Notes under the pieces: generated by a model
What the model saw: only the letters and a program-made list of their open reading frames with translations
What the model was told of the DNA's origin: nothing
The model's database searches: none
Program-made: the position numbers and the translations under genes
NCBI GenBank assembly: GCA_009667805.1
Contig: CM019065.1
Span: 150,882,101-150,946,100 of the forward strand
Length of the DNA stretch: 64,000 nt
Direction: 5' to 3'
Source: Leptobrachium leishanense
Lineage: Eukaryota; Chordata; Amphibia; Anura; Megophryidae
Shown here: positions 11,901 to 24,138 of the stretch, piece by piece
Layout: each line of letters starts with the position of its first letter
How positions within the stretch are numbered: the stretch's first letter is position 1

Positions 11901-14900
11901 GCCCTCTACTGAATGTCCAGAAGAGCAGAAGCTTCATTGTATTCCAGTACCCACTGTCATGTGGGGTCATGCATCAGGTGAGCACAAAAATTCAACTAAC
12001 CCTGGCCCAAAAGCTGTTTCTGATCCACCTCCAATGATTCTCTAGCAATATTGCATTCAAAGAATCCTGGGATCTGGATTAGAGAAACCTGACCTTTCAC
12101 ACTTGGTAAATCAGATTCTTTGATCATACAGATGCTAATCTTGACATTTTGTAAATTCCAAATCATGTGGCTAACACTAATTTTGAAATCTTAAGGTGGA
12201 TGACCGTACAATGCTGTATGAAAGCACAATTGAGGCACATCAAGACATCAGATCATTGCATAGAGCTTCAATCACAAGAGACAGTACAACAAGGTTTGTA
12301 TAACTTTTCAGTAGCTCTTGACACAATTATAAATTCTGGTTTTAAAATGCATATTTCCTTCCCTCCCACCTAGAGTTACTGTGCGATGCAGTTATAGCAG
12401 AACAGCAGTCCTCCCGGTTAAAGTTGAGGTATTTACACTACCCCCTCCAAGTCCTGTGTCTTCTACTGGCCCTCTGTTCCTGGAAATGAGGATTGCAAAA
12501 GGTAACCACTTACTATCAGGCTCTTTAAGAACAGACTTAAACATAATGTTTAAAAAAAAAAAAAAAACATGTTTTCAAAGATTTGTCTTTAACAAGATTA
12601 AAATGCATTCCTATTCCAGACCTTCAATACTCGTCCTATTATGGTGATGGTGACTACCCTGTTGTAAGAGTGCTCAGAGAACCAGTCTACTTGGAGGTTC
12701 GCATTCTTCAAAGGACTGACCCAGGCTTGGTTCTGATCTTGAAAGACTGCTGGGCCAATCCATCTCCAGATGAAACACCACAGCCTCAATGGCCCATACT
12801 TGTGTCCAGGTGACATTGCCAGAATCTATAGATAAGACAAAGCTCCCCCCCCCCTTTTCTGTACTAAAGGATGTCTTGACACACAGGCTCCTAATTTACC
12901 TCCTGGATTTTGTCTTCTAAAACTAGGTTGCTGTAACTGCCTAAACATGCGTTTATTAAACTCTAATTCCAGTAACCCAAAGTCTTCTTCCAGAGGCTTG
13001 GCTGCATTTATTATAGATATCATTTTGATTTCCAGCTGTCCCTTTCCTGGAGACAACTACCTCACACAGCTGATTCTTGTTGCGCCATCTCAATCTCTTC
13101 CTCTCCCATCCCACTACAAACGCTTCTCAATCAGCACTTTTACATTTGTGGATGGACAAACTCAACTCTCTCTCGGCGGATTGGTAAGCATTAAAATGTA
13201 AAATGGGTATCTGTTTAACTCGGCTGTGATAAGACTTCTCTTAATGACTCTCTTCCCTAGGTATACTTTCACTGCAGTGCTTCAGTGTGTGTCCCATCTC
13301 CTGGCAATCCATGTAGGACAACCTGTGGTCAAAGAAAAAGTAAGAATCCTGTCATTTAATCTCCCTGAATTTCTATTGCCTCCCAGGGGAAACTGCTTGA
13401 CCCATCAGATTGTGTTTATTTGTTTTTTGCCCGACTGTTTGCACTTCGGGCATCCTGCAGTGAACTTGCCACAGGGTCAGCAAAATAGAATTGCTTTTAA
13501 TATTTGGGTTTCATGCTGTTCTAACACTTGTACCACTAATGCAGATCTACAAAATAAGCATGGTGCTGATTTTGTAATACAGCAAGCTGACTGCTCAGGG
13601 GCAAAGGTCACCAGACCATTTTAATATCCTAGGATTGGTTAGAATATGAAATCACTGAAATCTCAGCTTTCTGAATAACCTCTAAATGAATACATATTAC
13701 ATTCAGGGAATTGTGACTTTTGCTGTCACTTGTGTAAAACGCCACCCCCAAAATGAGACTTGGCCTGTTAACAGCATCGCAAAGATGAAACTCCCATCTG
13801 AACCTAATCAACCATGCATATAAAATTGCTACTCGTGCAATACAAAACCTAAAATTTGCTCGCACTTGGCTCAAATAGTTGCACCAAAACCTAGTTGGAC
13901 TCCAAATGGTGTGACAATTTGGCCTGTATTGTATGCATGTTAGTAAAACTCAAGCTGCTTGCCATATAGTTGGCTTCAGCTGAATCAAATTTATAAGTGA
14001 CCTGTCCAACTTCTATTTTCAAATGCATGGCTAGATTGCCAGTGGGAAAGAACATTGTCTCATGCGGTTCTGTCAGATTCTGCGAGTGCTGATGTTTGAC
14101 AGTCCTGCAAGCAACTAGGTCAGATTACTGGAGAAATTGCACTTTGGGCAATACAAAATTACTAAAACTAAACCCAGCAGACATGGTACTGGTATAGAGG
14201 AAACCTATTTAAATGCTGGAGCAGTTGTTTCTTGGCTAAATTCATTGTTCAAAGGACTCATGTCTTGACTTTTTAATCCTAGAGAGGCAATCCAGTTGGG
14301 ACCATGAATCTCAAACCATAGTGACCTCTGGCCCTGTCAACTTCATTACCATTGAAAACACATCTGAATGGGATTATGAGCCAATTGAACAGATTATCAG
14401 CGGAGTCTCTGCAGAGATTGAACAAGCCATTGCTGCAGACCACTCTCCTACCAATAACACTGAGCAATTGGTAGACTCTTCTGTGGAGCCTGAGCTGATT
14501 ACAGATCAACATGATGCAGGAATTCCAGTATCCCTAACTAGTGAAGATGTGGAGTCTGAAGAATCAGTCACACACAAGGAAGTGCTACGAGCTGGTTCTT
14601 TCCATAGAACAGATACATCACCAGGAGACTTCTTTGGTGTTGCAAGATTGGCCCCTAAATATTTGGAACCAGTAATGCAAGGTAAGCATGTCTCGTGCAC
14701 CTAGACCCATAGGATGCTAGATATTCAGGTAGCTCCTTCCAAAAGTGATCCTTAACATTTCACATTAAGCCTCACTGGATTTTCCAGAGAAATGTGTAAT
14801 ATATAAATTCACTGCCTTTGTTCCATTGTACAGTATTTCTACCCCCCCCCCCCCCCCTGTGAAAGACCTTCAAGTGGTTAACTCTTGCCAGCAGTAAACT

Positions 14901-15228
14901 GATACAAGGATCTCACCTAATTGGATTTGGGTATTGCATTATCAATTCCCCTTCTGTAAAATATCACTGTCCACAGCTAGGCCCACTATAAACTGCTCAT
15001 GTGGCAGGTAAGTAACTCTAATGCTGAAGTGCCTAAAAAATAATCTACTGCAGTGCTAACTCTCTAAATTGCTTTATAGGTTCTGGTTATTCAGAAGATT
15101 CCTCAACTCTTAAATGGCTAAGAGGAGCGGTTGCTGTAGGTGGGATCCTGGCTGTAACACTCACAGTACTCAGTCTCTGGCGGTGTCACAGAAATCACAA
15201 TACAAAAGCATATCCTGTAAAAGATTAA
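8970..15228 (+). CDS. zp4: Egg-coat zona pellucida glycoprotein, ZP4/ZP1-like
   Basis: Twelve exons: 8970-9153, 10656-10777, 11011-11104, 11489-11644, 11793-11977, 12196-12293, 12374-12501, 12620-12809, 13036-13183, 13261-13339, 14283-14681 and 15080-15228. All introns are GT-AG and the phases join to 643 codons. The product is an egg-envelope protein. It has a signal peptide (1 to about 24), an N-terminal ZP-N-like region with [20 protein letters not shown] (76-95), and a six-cysteine trefoil domain (C143, C154, C164, C169, C170, C180). A ZP module follows (about 188-457), then a furin-type RKKR at 460-463 and a transmembrane anchor (610-628) with a short basic tail. Sequons are at N72, N487 and N519. 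The ATG has a good context (CACAATGG) and is the first one ahead of the signal peptide. The trefoil plus ZP module defines the ZP1/ZP4 branch; ZP4 is favoured because no proline-rich spacer precedes the trefoil. The linker of about 147 residues between RKKR and the anchor is long. Confidence 0.9.
9154..10655 (+). other. Intron 1 of the ZP gene
   Basis: A 1502-bp intron with donor AG/GTATGT and acceptor TCTAG. It contains long C or G runs (about 9291-9301, 9426-9442, 9657-9669) and a T run (about 9333-9350). No gene or clear mobile element is visible in it. Confidence 0.75.
13340..14282 (+). other. Intron 10 of the ZP gene
   Basis: A 943-bp intron between the exon ending in the RK of the cleavage site and the exon that completes it (KR). 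Donor A/GTAAGA, acceptor CCTAG. The protease site is thus split by an intron. Nothing else is recognised. Confidence 0.75.
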
Positions 15229-15269
15229 ATTGTCTAATGTTCTAACCCCATGTGTTTTGTGGCTTAACC

Positions 15270-15275
15270 ATTAAA
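15270..15275 (+). terminator. Poly(A) signal ATTAAA of the ZP gene
   Basis: ATTAAA lies 42 bases after the TAA stop, predicting a very short 3'UTR. Short 3'UTRs are characteristic of ZP transcripts. Confidence 0.6.
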
Positions 15276-15279
15276 GGTG

Positions 15280-15925
15280 TAATTGCTGACCTGGAAATGA
15301 GTAACATATTTTCATTGTATGGCTTGAGTGAAGATTCAAACTATTCCTCCCTACATGGCTGCACACACCCCACATCTCAGAACAGGGGTTCACAATTGAT
15401 CCACAGGCAGAGGATTTTACTAGGAAACCATGTAACTTGGAATCCTTGGATTTCCCCCCCCCCCCCCCATGTTTTGAAGTATTGGCATATCCACTTATTT
15501 CTTTGACACCCCCCCCCCCCCCGACTTAACCCTGCCCAACAGGATGTAGTGAGTACTAATTTACTCCTTGTGCAAGCTCTACAAAACATTCCTTGGCATC
15601 TTAAATACTTAAGGTTGGGGGGGGGGGGTTAGGAGGTGTGACGGGTTGCACTGACAGACCAGGAGTCCTCTGCCACTCCCACTGAGTCAGTTACTTTATT
15701 GTCCTCCTCAGGTCTCACTCCATGACTGACACCCCCCCCCCATATCATTCCTTCACATACTTACACTTTTTTTTTTTTTTAACCTTCTAACATAGGTTAA
15801 CCCCCCCCCCCCCCCCCTTCAAAAAACTTTTTTTTTTTTTTTTTCCAAGTAAAGGTCTTGGAACATTTCCTTGTCTCTAGCTCTTATTCCTTACTCTGCA
15901 AAAACCAACTAGGGTGACAAGATTA
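15280..15925. other. Gene-free stretch rich in C/G homopolymers
   Basis: Contains at least five C or G runs of about 10-18 bases (near 15457, 15511, 15617, 15731, 15800) and adjacent T runs. No gene is seen. Confidence 0.6.
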
Positions 15926-15942
15926 AAAAAAACACTCCCCTC

Positions 15943-16155
15943 TTGTACCAGTGGGGTACCTCAGGGGTCAGTACTTGCACCCATTCTCATAATATTTTTA
16001 TTAGTGATATTGCAGAAGGTATTAATGGAAAAGTATGTCTTTTTGCTGATGACACAAAGATTTGCAACAGGGTTGACGTTCTTGGAGGGATCAGCCAAAT
16101 GACAAATGATTTAGGTAAACTAAAAAAATGGTCAGCTGTGGCAATTGAGTTTTAA
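15943..16155 (+). pseudogene. CR1 reverse transcriptase palm fragment
   Basis: Encodes the RT motifs GVPQGS and FADD (LFADDTKI at about residues 33-40), the latter the metal-binding catalytic box. The YQW/TSGVPQGS part needs a one-base shift to join, so the frame is broken. It is a remnant of ORF2, not a host gene. Confidence 0.75.
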
Positions 16156-16414
16156 TGTGGATAATGCACCTGGGACATAAAAACCAAGGACTGAATCATA
16201 TTCTATTCAGCCCTAACTTCATCTGAGGAAAGGGATTATTTCAATGTAATAGAGCAGCAGGAAATGCTAGCAGAATGCTTGGTTGTGTAGGGAGAGGTAT
16301 TAGCAGTAGGAAAAGGGAAGTGCTCATGCCACTGTACATAGCACTGGTGAGACCTCACTTGGAGTACTGTGTGCAGTACTGGAGACCGTATCTCCAGAAG
16401 GATATAGACATCTA

Positions 16415-16721
16415 AGGCCGGGTGCACACTAGACTAGATAAGACGTTTTTTGTAACGCACTAACGCGCGTTAAAAAAAAACATCGTACCCGACGCTCGTC
16501 CACGCCCCCTTGCGTTATCTTCCATAGGAGGATAGCGGAGCACCGTCGACGTGAATCCTAGCGTTCTAGAATGGCGATGCGCTAGGATTCGCGTCGACGG
16601 GTGCTCCGCTATCCTCCTATGGAAGATAACGCAAGGGGGGGGTAGACGAGTGTCGAGTACGAGGATTTTTTTTTAACGTGCGTTAGTGCGTTACAAAAAA
16701 CGTCTAGTGTGCAGCCGGCCT
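16415..16721. mobile_element. Near-perfect fold-back MITE in CR1
   Basis: About 307 bp, almost all of it two inverted arms of about 145 bases with a loop of roughly 18 bases near 16560-16578. The ends are AGGCCGGGTGCACACTAG and CTAGTGTGCAGCCGGCCT, flanked by TA. The CR1 copy at 21050-21771 shows the uninterrupted site (GACATCTTAGAGAGAGTTC). No coding capacity. Confidence 0.9.
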
Positions 16722-17459
16722 TAGAGTTCAGAGAAGGGCTACTAAAATGGTGTACGGCTTGAAGGAGAAGTTACCAGGAAAGGCTTAATGATCTTAACAT
16801 GTACAGCTTGGAAAAAAGACGCGACAGAGGAGATATGATAGAAACATTTAAATACGTAAAGGGAATCCCCAAGGTAGAGTGTATTTAAAAAAACAAAGTA
16901 GCAAAACAAGAGGACATAAAGTGAGGATGATGGATACATGGAACAGCCTTCCAGTAGAAGTGGTAGAGGCTAAAACAGTAATTGAATTTAAGCAAGCATG
17001 GGATAGGCATAAGGCCATCCTAAACAATATAAATCCAGGTAAAGTAGCCATGTAATTGGGCAGACTAGATGGGCTGAAAGGATATCTGCTGACATTTTTC
17101 TATTGTCCAACTCATGTGTCTGACTTAAAGGAGCTATGGTCATATACATGAAACTCCTACATACCAATACATGTCAAACCATCTAGCTGGGAATGCATGG
17201 AAACAGGCCTTTTGTGGGTTTGGAAAGGGAAAACTGTTTACCGCGGTCACTATAGCGCCAGGTATGCCTTTTTGTAGGATACAAAACTACAACTTGAATT
17301 TTTTTTTTAGTCTTCCACGTTCTCCTCAGACACTGGGAAATGCACAGATTTGAAGTCCTACATGAATGATTATTGGTGCATATGTTGTAGCAAAAATCCT
17401 CTTCTAGACAGTCTTTAAGGGAATGGGCATCATTGTGCTCCCATGGAACAAACACTCTA

Positions 17460-17612
17460 GATGCCATATCTAGGTGTGTATGGTCCTTCTATTCCCAACA
17501 GGTTATCCAAACCCCAGAAGCCACCACTGGATACCAGAAAATGTATTCAGTATACGAAATAAAAGCATAAACAATGGCAGCAATCAAAGCCAATGAGTTT
17601 CATCTGGAATCC
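17460..17612. repeat. Left inverted arm flanking the first Tc1
   Basis: Inverted and diverged copy of 19251-19385 (shared ATTCCAGATGAAAC, TTTTCTGGTATCC, GGGAATAGAAGG in reverse complement). The pair looks like the inverted terminal repeats of an older element, possibly Penelope-like, into whose centre the Tc1 at 17646-19246 inserted. Confidence 0.75.
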
Positions 17613-17645
17613 AGATGGTGTCAAGTCAAATGAATACTTGACTTA

Positions 17646-19246
<1,601 letters not shown>

Positions 19247-19250
19247 TAAG

Positions 19251-19385
19251 TCTGGATTCCAGATGAAACGTGTTGGGCTTTAATTGCTTTGTTACTTTTG
19301 TATGCTGAATAAATTTTCCATTTTCTGGTATCCTATTTGGATAATCTGGGAATAGAAGGTGGACCGTACACCCCAGATATTGTAT
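19251..19385. repeat. Right inverted arm flanking the first Tc1
   Basis: Partner of 17460-17612; it starts directly at the TA duplication of the Tc1. Confidence 0.75.
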
Positions 19386-19389
19386 AGAG

Positions 19390-20850
19390 AGGGTTGGGTG
19401 TTCTTCAGGAGCACTGAGGATGCCTATTCCCTTAAGGACTTTTCGCATTCATAAAGGACTTAATCTTCTGTTTAAAAGTAGATTTTACACACCACTTACC
19501 CACCAGGTTTTTCAGATCTGAAGCACAGGTGATAATTTGCTTCACTGATTGCAGGTTTCAGTCAGTTCCCCCCCCCCCCGTGCTCTGCTCTCAAAGGCTT
19601 ATTCATGCAGCACATACTGTACCTCATCTTCTACAGGTCACTGACCTTATGGAGCAGGCTGGGCTATATTTGGAGTTAGTGCTTTGTGTATCAAGGAGAG
19701 GATTTTTGTATTTTAATTCTGCAGTAAATGTCAGGGAAGGTAGGTGGAGACCATGCAGTGGATGAGCCTGGCAGACACATTTTAGGATGGACTGTAGAGG
19801 AAAAGGTAGGCCAGCTAGATTGCAAAGTCTGGATCACATGGCATGGATGAGTTGGTGGCTGGGGAAAAAAGAAAATGTCGGAATTCTGGAAATATTACAC
19901 AATTGGTAGCGGCAGCAGGAAAAGATAAGTAACTTAGTTGGACAGTGAACCTGGCTTGATGATGGAATCGGGAGCTCAAGATTAATATGTAGATGGTGAA
20001 AGACCACCCGTGAGGAAACTTTGTTCTCAGTGGATGGAAGTGGCAGATGGGATTCCTGGGAGTGGAGATGGTGAATTACCAGGTGGTCAGGATGTTGCTT
20101 CTGATTTTATTTTGTAACCTGCCAGGTCCTGAGTCCTAAAGATGGGGTGGGTAGAGGAGACTGTTGAAAATGGGCAAGAGTTTAGGATTGGAGGACAGAT
20201 AAGAGATGCGAAGATGATTTGTTTGACAAGTGAAGGGCAGAGTTGTATAGCTGCAAAATAAACTTTAAATAAAGGAAATCTGCATCAGAGCAGGATTTCC
20301 TCCTTGCATGCTATGCAGAGCGCGAGCATCTTTGCAGGTAGCATGTCTGGGATGCGTGCTGAAGCTGGCAGTGTGGGGCCTTACAGAATTGAGGATGGGC
20401 GAGCGTGTCTAGAGCAGAGATAAGAGTAGCATTATAGTAGTCGCAGCAACAGGGCAGGTAAAGGTTGATATATACAGTGTATGGGAGTTGTTGATGGAGA
20501 TTGGAGACTTGATGTGGATCCACAGCATGCAAGTTTCTAAGTAATCCAGAAAGGTTGCAGGAGAAAAGGTGGTGACACAATTGACACCCCCTTCGCTACC
20601 TAATCCATGGACATGTTTGAAAATATTAATTTAAATTTTCCTAAAGAAACCTTTTTTTTTTTCTCATTGGAGACATTCCTTTCACCCTGACTGCAACCTG
20701 GAATGCGCTCCAAACCTTACTGTAATACACGTGCTGCATTGCAATAGCTTGGGAGTGGGCAGAACTGAGATACTGTTGTACAGGGATAAAATTCAGGTTG
20801 TTAGGCTGAGAACAGTGGCCAACACACATTTTGGTGCCTCAAATGTTAGA
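19390..20850. other. No gene; probable old LINE-derived DNA
   Basis: No open frame of substance. The G/A-rich text at about 20130-20580 (for example AGAGTAGCATTATAGTAGTC) is of the kind seen in antisense 3' regions of vertebrate LINEs. The family is not assigned. Confidence 0.3.
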
Positions 20851-20864
20851 CCTGCTTCTGGGTA

Positions 20865-21049
20865 CTAGTCAAGAAGGATGATCATTCTGGAATCATCCTG
20901 AAGTCATCGATGACTTCAGACTAGCCTATCTTTCAGTGTTTAAAGGTTTTTCATCAGAAGTCATCCTGAAGTATGCTCTTGGGCCGAAATATTTAAATGA
21001 GATGACTCAAGTCATCAGAGAAACTATTCCAGGATGATTTCTGATGACT
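20865..21049. repeat. GGATGACTT-rich repeat, left part
   Basis: Scattered motifs AGGATGATT, GAAGTCATCC and GATGACTT related to the tandem array at 21788-22025. The CR1 at 21050-21771 separates the two parts. Confidence 0.5.
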
Positions 21050-21771
21050 TTAGATGGATAACCTCAACATCTGAGGAAAGGGATTTAGGGGTCATTATTT
21101 CAGAGGATCTAAGGGTAAGTAGTCAATGTAATAGAGCAGCAGGAAATGCTAGCAGAATGCTTGGTTGTGTAGGGAGAGGTATTAGCAGTAGGAAAAGGGA
21201 AGTGCTCATGCCACTGTACAGAGCACTGGTGAGACCTCACTTGGAGTACTGTGTGCAGTACTGGAGACCGTATCTCCAGAAGGATATAGACATCTTAGAG
21301 AGAGTTCAGAGAAGGGCTACTAAAATGGTGTACGGCTTGAAGGAGAAAAGTTACCAGGAAAGGCTTAATGATCTTAACATGTACAGCTTGGAAAAAAGAC
21401 GAGACAGAGGAGATATGATAGAAACATTTAAATACGTAAAGGGAATCCACAAGGTAGAGGAAGGGGGTATATTTAAAAGGAAACAAAATAGCAAAACAAG
21501 AGGACATAGTCTTAGATTAGAGGGGCAAAGGTTTAAAAGTAACATCAGGAAGCATTATTTTACTGAGAGGGTGGTGGATACATGGAACAGTCTTCCAGTA
21601 GAAGTGGTAGAGGCCAAAACAGTAATTGAATTTAAGCAAGCATGGGATAGGCATAAGGCTATCCTAAACAAAAGATAAATCCAGGTAAAGTATCCATGTA
21701 ATTGGGCAGACTAGATGGGCCGAAAGGTTCTTATCTGCCGACATTTTTCTATGTTTCTATGTTTCTATGAT
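21050..21771 (+). mobile_element. CR1 LINE 3' end
   Basis: A 5'-truncated CR1 ending in the family's octamer-type tail (TTTCTATG repeated three times at about 21748-21771). It carries the C-terminal 205 or so codons of ORF2 without a stop. Confidence 0.9.
21055..21678 (+). pseudogene. CR1 ORF2 C-terminal domain
   Basis: Open frame for the region after the RT palm: ERDLGVIISEDL, REVLMPLYRALVRPHLEYCV, ERVQRRATKMVYGL, LEKRRDRGDMIETFKYV and VVDTWNSLPVEVVEA, in the CR1 order. It lacks the endonuclease and the catalytic RT motifs because of 5' truncation, so it has no activity despite the clean frame. Confidence 0.85.
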
Positions 21772-21787
21772 AATTTGATATTCCTTT

Positions 21788-22025
21788 AGGATGACTTCAT
21801 GAAAACTCCAGGATGACTTGGTATTACTTTAGGATGACTTCATGAAAACTCCAGGATGACTTGGTATTACTTCAGGATGGCTTCATGACAACTCCAGGAT
21901 GATTTGGTATTACTTCAGGATGGCTTCAGGATAAGTTGGGGTTACTTTGAGATGTCTTCATGACAGGTACAGGATGAGATGGGATTACTTTACGATGGCT
22001 TCATGACACCAGTAGGATGAGTTGG
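21788..22025. repeat. 43-bp tandem repeat (GGATGACTTCATGA)
   Basis: Unit starts at 21788, 21831, 21874 and 21917 are exactly 43 bases apart; the next, at about 21950, follows a 10-base deletion. About five and a half copies with increasing divergence to the right. Confidence 0.85.
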
Positions 22026-22029
22026 TATA

Positions 22030-22660
22030 ATTATGCTTTATTTATATAGAGCTAGCAGATTCTACAGTGCAAGAGAAGAGAACAAGGGGATGGTACATTG
22101 CAACATAAGTACAACTGAACAATGCAAACTTGGCTTACAAACTGTGTGGGAATTGCAGATTTGGAGACACAAAGGAGAGAAGTGAGTTAGTTCTGGATAA
22201 TGTCATTGAATTCTAGCCTTCTCCAAATAGATGGGTTTTCAGGGAGCAGTTAAAAGAGTGAATATTAGATGACAAGGAATAGAATTCCTGGAGTGTAGTC
22301 TGAGAGCAGAGTCAGGAGTAACTACCACAAAGCAGACTTGGAAAAGATTTCCTGATGCTGTCAACAGTGACCGAAGCGTTAGGGAGGGGGATGTTTGAGT
22401 TTGTGTAAGAAATGAGTAGCAGCTCTGTCTAAGCCATATTGATTATAGGTGATGGGAAACTATCCAGGAAGAGATTTGAGAGACCGTCTCTGAAATGTGA
22501 AAGGACAGAATGAGAGTGGTCAGGTGTAGGTAAGTAGATCTTGATATTGAAATCCAAGATCACTGATAAGTTTGCTAGGCACGGGGTATAGCTAGAGAAA
22601 AGGGGGCCCAAGACTGAGCCTTGGGGTACTCCTATTGGAAGAGGTGGTGCTGGCAAAGGG
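22030..22660 (-). mobile_element. Antisense LINE fragment
   Basis: Read on the minus strand, 22656-22600 encodes IGVPQGSVLGPLFS, the RT motif of the CR1/L2/Rex1 group. The FADD/YADD box that should follow is missing. The opposite end starts with TTTATTTATATAGAGCTAGC, a common 3' end of a vertebrate LINE family. Deleted and inactive. Confidence 0.6.
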
Positions 22661-22664
22661 GACA

Positions 22665-23284
22665 GAAGGTTATTTTAGGATTACATTATGAAAACTACAG
22701 GTTTCAGTCGGTATATGATGGATTTGAGAGCTGCAGGATATTATTCTGGATGTTGAGTCGAGCAAAATGTAACCTTTCTCTACAATTACAAAATGTTGAC
22801 TAAATATATATTACAATAGTACATAGTATAGGAAGGATGTCATATTTATTTACAATTACAATATACAGCAGGGGAGACTCTAAAAGAAAATAAAAGTTAG
22901 CTTTTTATCCCCTCTTCCCATTTTTTTGGGATTTTGCGTGATGCAACATTTACCAAAATCTTGGCACAAGTCTCACTTTCCAGTTGTGGTATAGCTTCTA
23001 CAGTAGTGAAGAAGCAATGGGGTGGAGGAAAAAATGTTTAGACAAGGCTGCTGGGGATCTATTGTGTTGTCTAGGCTACCTGTGATAAGTAGGGTTGCCA
23101 CCTTTTCTTCAAGCCAATCCCGAACACTCTAGTGTTAGGCTTGGGCGGGATTTTTTTTTTTTTTTTGTAGTGTATACATTGTGCGTATATTTACATTGTA
23201 CCAGTTGGTGTATTTTGGCCTAGGGCGGCACTTTCCAGGGGGCGGCGGCCCGCACCGGGTGGCCCCACCCCAAAAAATAAATAA
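22665..23284. other. No gene seen
   Basis: No supported frame. It contains a T run near 23151-23167 and an ATAA microsatellite at about 23277-23297. Confidence 0.4.
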
Positions 23285-23398
23285 ATAAATAAATAATATA
23301 AATTTTTTTACTTTTGCAAAGTATTTTACCAGGAAGGATACATTTGAGATTTCACTAATTTTCAAGTATATCCTGGGTAGGCAAGGCCTAGGCTTTCA
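23285..23398 (-). mobile_element. L2/SINE 3' tail, antisense
   Basis: Reverse complement of the tail seen at 55530-55600 and 47385-47460 (CAGGATATACTTGAAAA..., TATCCTTCCTGGTAAAATAC). Only the tail is present, with its AAATA repeats. Confidence 0.65.
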
Positions 23399-23434
23399 CT
23401 TTCGAGGTGGCAGCAAAAAACCTCACCACGAAAT

Positions 23435-24035
23435 GGGTTACTCACAGAGCACCGAAATGACGCCAACATTTTGGTGTTTTGTAGTTCCCTGCACTTCGGG
23501 GAATAAAATTTCCCCACCCTGCAGTGAATTCACCATTCACCGCAGGGTCCCCAAAGTGCATGGAGTCGGCCACTGAATGCTGCCACCGCAATCCCGTGGC
23601 CTGCTGCTTTCAAAAGAACTACTGAACGAAAATGTCTGGAATTTACATATAAGATCCTATGATTGATAATAAAAAGTTCTGTTACAGAAAAAAGAAAAAC
23701 TGCTATTAAAAAAATAAGGGGGGGGGGGAATTTTTCCCCAAAAAATCAGAAAAATGACTAAAAGGTACTAAAAAAAAATCAATAAATAAAGACTTTTTAC
23801 TGCAGATTAAAATAATAAATGGTTTATTAGATATTGCATAAAAACGGGAATATTTTTAACATTGAAACCTATGGGGTTCGCCTGAATAAACCTACTGATT
23901 GAAACCACCGAACATCAGGGCATTTCACTACCATTTCTCTGCTGTTTGGTGTTCTCTGAATAGACTAACCATTACTTCTCTATGGGGATTTGCACTGCCT
24001 TCAAACAGCACCGTACTTGCTGGCAGTTCGCCAAA
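23435..24035. mobile_element. CAGGGTTAT-type MITE, diverged copy
   Basis: Matches the reverse complement of 36834-37636 over several blocks: CCCTGCAGTGAATTC, ACTTTTTACTGCAGAT, GGTTTATTAGATATTG, CTTCTCTATGGGGAT. The terminal repeats are decayed. No coding capacity. Confidence 0.65.
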
Positions 24036-24138
24036 GCATATCACAGAGCAGTGGTGTACTTGGGGTGGCCTGCCTTCCGCCACTCCCCTAAGTACCAGTG
24101 ATTATTGGGGTCATTGGGGGTACTAGGAGGTGCCACTG

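Larger units (their letters stand above)
15930..17100 (+). mobile_element. CR1 LINE, 5'-truncated and split
   Basis: The 3' part of a CR1 LINE running from the RT motif TSGVPQGSVL (about 15945) to a 3' end resembling the copy at 21050-21771 (GGGCAGACTAGATGGGC...). It is interrupted at 16415-16721 by a fold-back element. Alignment by eye to the second copy shows a deletion between the RT palm and the C-terminal region. Confidence 0.8.
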
